From: Scylla paramamosain
Taxonomy: Eukaryota > Arthropoda > Malacostraca > Decapoda > Portunidae
Direction: 5' to 3'
DNA length: 64,000 nt
Assembly: GCF_035594125.1 (NCBI RefSeq)
Contig: NC_087198.1
Span: 1,733,279 to 1,797,278 of the forward strand
Shown here: piece after piece, positions 62,426-64,000 of the stretch
Layout of the letters: each line of letters begins with the position of its first letter
How positions within the stretch are numbered: position 1 is the first letter of the stretch
Program-made: the position numbers and the translations under genes
The notes under the pieces: generated by a model
What the model was told of the DNA's origin: nothing
What the model saw: the letters and a program-made list of their open reading frames with translations, nothing else
The model's database searches: none

Positions 62426-64000
62426 TCAAAAACACTAAAAGGCAAGTTCTTCGTAAAAGTTGGTTTTATTCCCACGTAATGTGATTCCCCTGCTTTTTAG
62501 TGCTGTATTGCCTAACACGCTTAAAAACACTCAAAGACAATTTCCTGGTAATGTCATTTTTTTCCCTCATAAGGCTAGTTTCGCATGGAATTTGGGGTTT
62601 TGGAAACTAAGAATGTAAAAAAAAAACACTTAAAATACACGCATTTAGTAAGGTTGTTCTGTTTCTTGATTACGAGTGTTATTCATGAGTTTCAGTATTT
62701 TGGTATTTTAGAAACTTCTCCATATAGTCGAGTTTTTGCGTTTTTTGCCTTGTGATTCTGGTGAAACTACAAAACACTCATTATACAAGTTTCTCGTTAT
62801 GTCCTTTTCTTTCCTTATATAGAGTGCTTTGCATATATTTTCGCGTTTTTTTTATGTAACAAGCTCAAGAAAACACAAAATATATTTTTTGGTAATGTTA
62901 TTCTATTTCTTCATATTGGTTGGTTTACATCTGTTTTAGCGTTTTTCTACGTAAATCTTTTAAAAGACACGTTTCCAGTAGTTTTGTTTTGGATTTCCAC
63001 ATAGAGTGACTTTCATATTATTTATGGTTTTGGTGCCTAACATGCTGTTTGGTGCCTTTTACCTCCCAATATAGAGTGCTTCCCATCCATTTCCGTGTTT
63101 TTTGTAGGTAACAATTTCAAAAACACTCAAAATATACATTTTTGGTAATGTTATTCTATTTCTTCATTTTGGTTGGTTTGCATCCGTTTTAGCGTTTTCT
63201 ACGTAAAACACCAAAAAGACACGTTTTCAGTAATTTTGTTTTGGATTCCCATATAAATTGACTTCCTTGGGTTTTATTGTGTTGGTTCCTAACATGCTGA
63301 AAAACCCTCATAAGACAGTTTTCTGGCAAAGACGTTTAATTTCCCCATGCTTTAATTTCCCCCATGCTTTAATTTCCCCCATGCTTTGCATGCAATTTAG
63401 GTAGGAGTTTGATACTTAACAGTCCAAAAAAAAAGCTAAATGTAACTTTTTTGATAATGTTCTTATTTTATATAATTTCCTGAACTTTGCCCGAGTTTTG
63501 GCACCTCCTTACCTGTGAAGATGAATAAGAATGAAAAAAAAATATCGTATTTTTTTATTTATTTATTTATTTTTTTTCTCAATAAAGAGTGTAATTTGTG
63601 GCTTTTAGCTTTTTCGTACTTAATGAACTTAAAAACACTCATAATATACCTTTCTCGTAATGAACTTTTGTTACCCAAAAATAGAGTTCCTTGCATGTAT
63701 TTAAGCGTTTTTATTGGTAATATGATCAAAAACACTCAAAAGACATGTTTTTGGTAATGTTATTCTGTTTCACCATCAAGTGTATTTTGCATGCATTTTA
63801 GTGTTTTGGTATATAAGGAGCTTAAATACACTTAAAGGCAAGTTCTTGTTAAAAATTGGTTTTATTTCAATGTAATGTGATTGCCCTGCTTTTTAGTGCT
63901 TTATTGCCTAACACGCTCAAAAACACTCAAAAGACATTTTTCTAGTAATGTTATTTTTTTCCCACATAAAGCTGGTTTCGCATGCAATTTAGGGTTTTGG
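62426..64000 (-). repeat. Higher-order satellite array, block V (reverse, to window end)
   Basis: Reverse-oriented HOR sequence. Its type-A monomer lies near 63721 (TATGATCAAAAACAC). It matches forward 32075-33596 in reverse order. Shared oddities include the J monomer with TTTAAGTGTATTTGAGC (32234 region; reverse 63822 region), the B1 variant with GTACGAAAAAGC, and the E variant CTTTTAAAAGATTTACGTAG. The array continues past the window edge. Confidence 0.9.
63335..63384. repeat. Local 16-17-bp tandem triplication
   Basis: Three copies of TTTAATTTCCCCCATGC (the first lacks one C) sit within a reversed C monomer that elsewhere reads TTTAATTTCCCCATATAGGTGGCTTTGCATGC. The triplication is private to this unit and looks like replication slippage. 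Confidence 0.9.

Overview
The window is AT-rich eukaryotic DNA that is almost entirely satellite repeat. Single-copy host genes, tRNA, rRNA and CRISPR arrays are not visible. The only convincing protein-coding gene is the endonuclease/reverse-transcriptase ORF (986 aa) of a non-LTR retrotransposon. A second, degenerate LINE family ends in a TTCTTATG-type tail of a kind I associate with decapod crustacean genomes. The source is therefore probably an arthropod, perhaps a decapod; this is a moderate-to-low-confidence inference.

The satellite has three nested levels. (1) The monomer is about 96 bp. It runs from an ATTACCAAAAACGTGTATTT-like start, through GAGTGTTTTTGAGCTTGTTA and GGTACCAAAACGCTAAAACG, to a GCATGCAAAACACCC / GGAGAAACAGAATAAC end. 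(2) About twelve diverged monomer types (called A, B1, B2, C, D, E, F, G1, G2, H, I and J here) follow one another in fixed order, giving a higher-order repeat (HOR) of about 1.1 kb. Type A (GATCATGTTACCTATAAAAA) recurs every 1.07-1.14 kb where the array is undisturbed. (3) Distinct 1.1-kb variants also recur in order, giving a super-repeat of about 5.7 kb. It contains one segment of about 450 bp that is flipped relative to its surroundings.

Layout: 1-7619 forward HOR array, with a flipped segment at 3375-3835. 7621-7758 (AT)n. 7760-13650 monomeric (un-phased) 96-bp array, with an inverted patch and a 302-bp (TA)n. 13650-14275 relic of a LINE reverse transcriptase. 14276-50766 forward HOR array, with a second LINE tail (23584-23737), a flipped segment (33597-34040) and a (TA)n (44152-44241). 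From 50767 to the end the array is in reverse orientation. It is interrupted by two flipped segments (52898-53352 and 58653-62425), and the second carries the intact LINE (about 58809-62138).

Nothing here acts as an operon or pathway. The biology is satellite evolution: amplification of multi-kb blocks, unit-scale deletions, re-use of the same two inversion junctions, and recent LINE insertion. The size and hierarchical organisation would suit a centromeric or other heterochromatic array, but the sequence alone does not show that.
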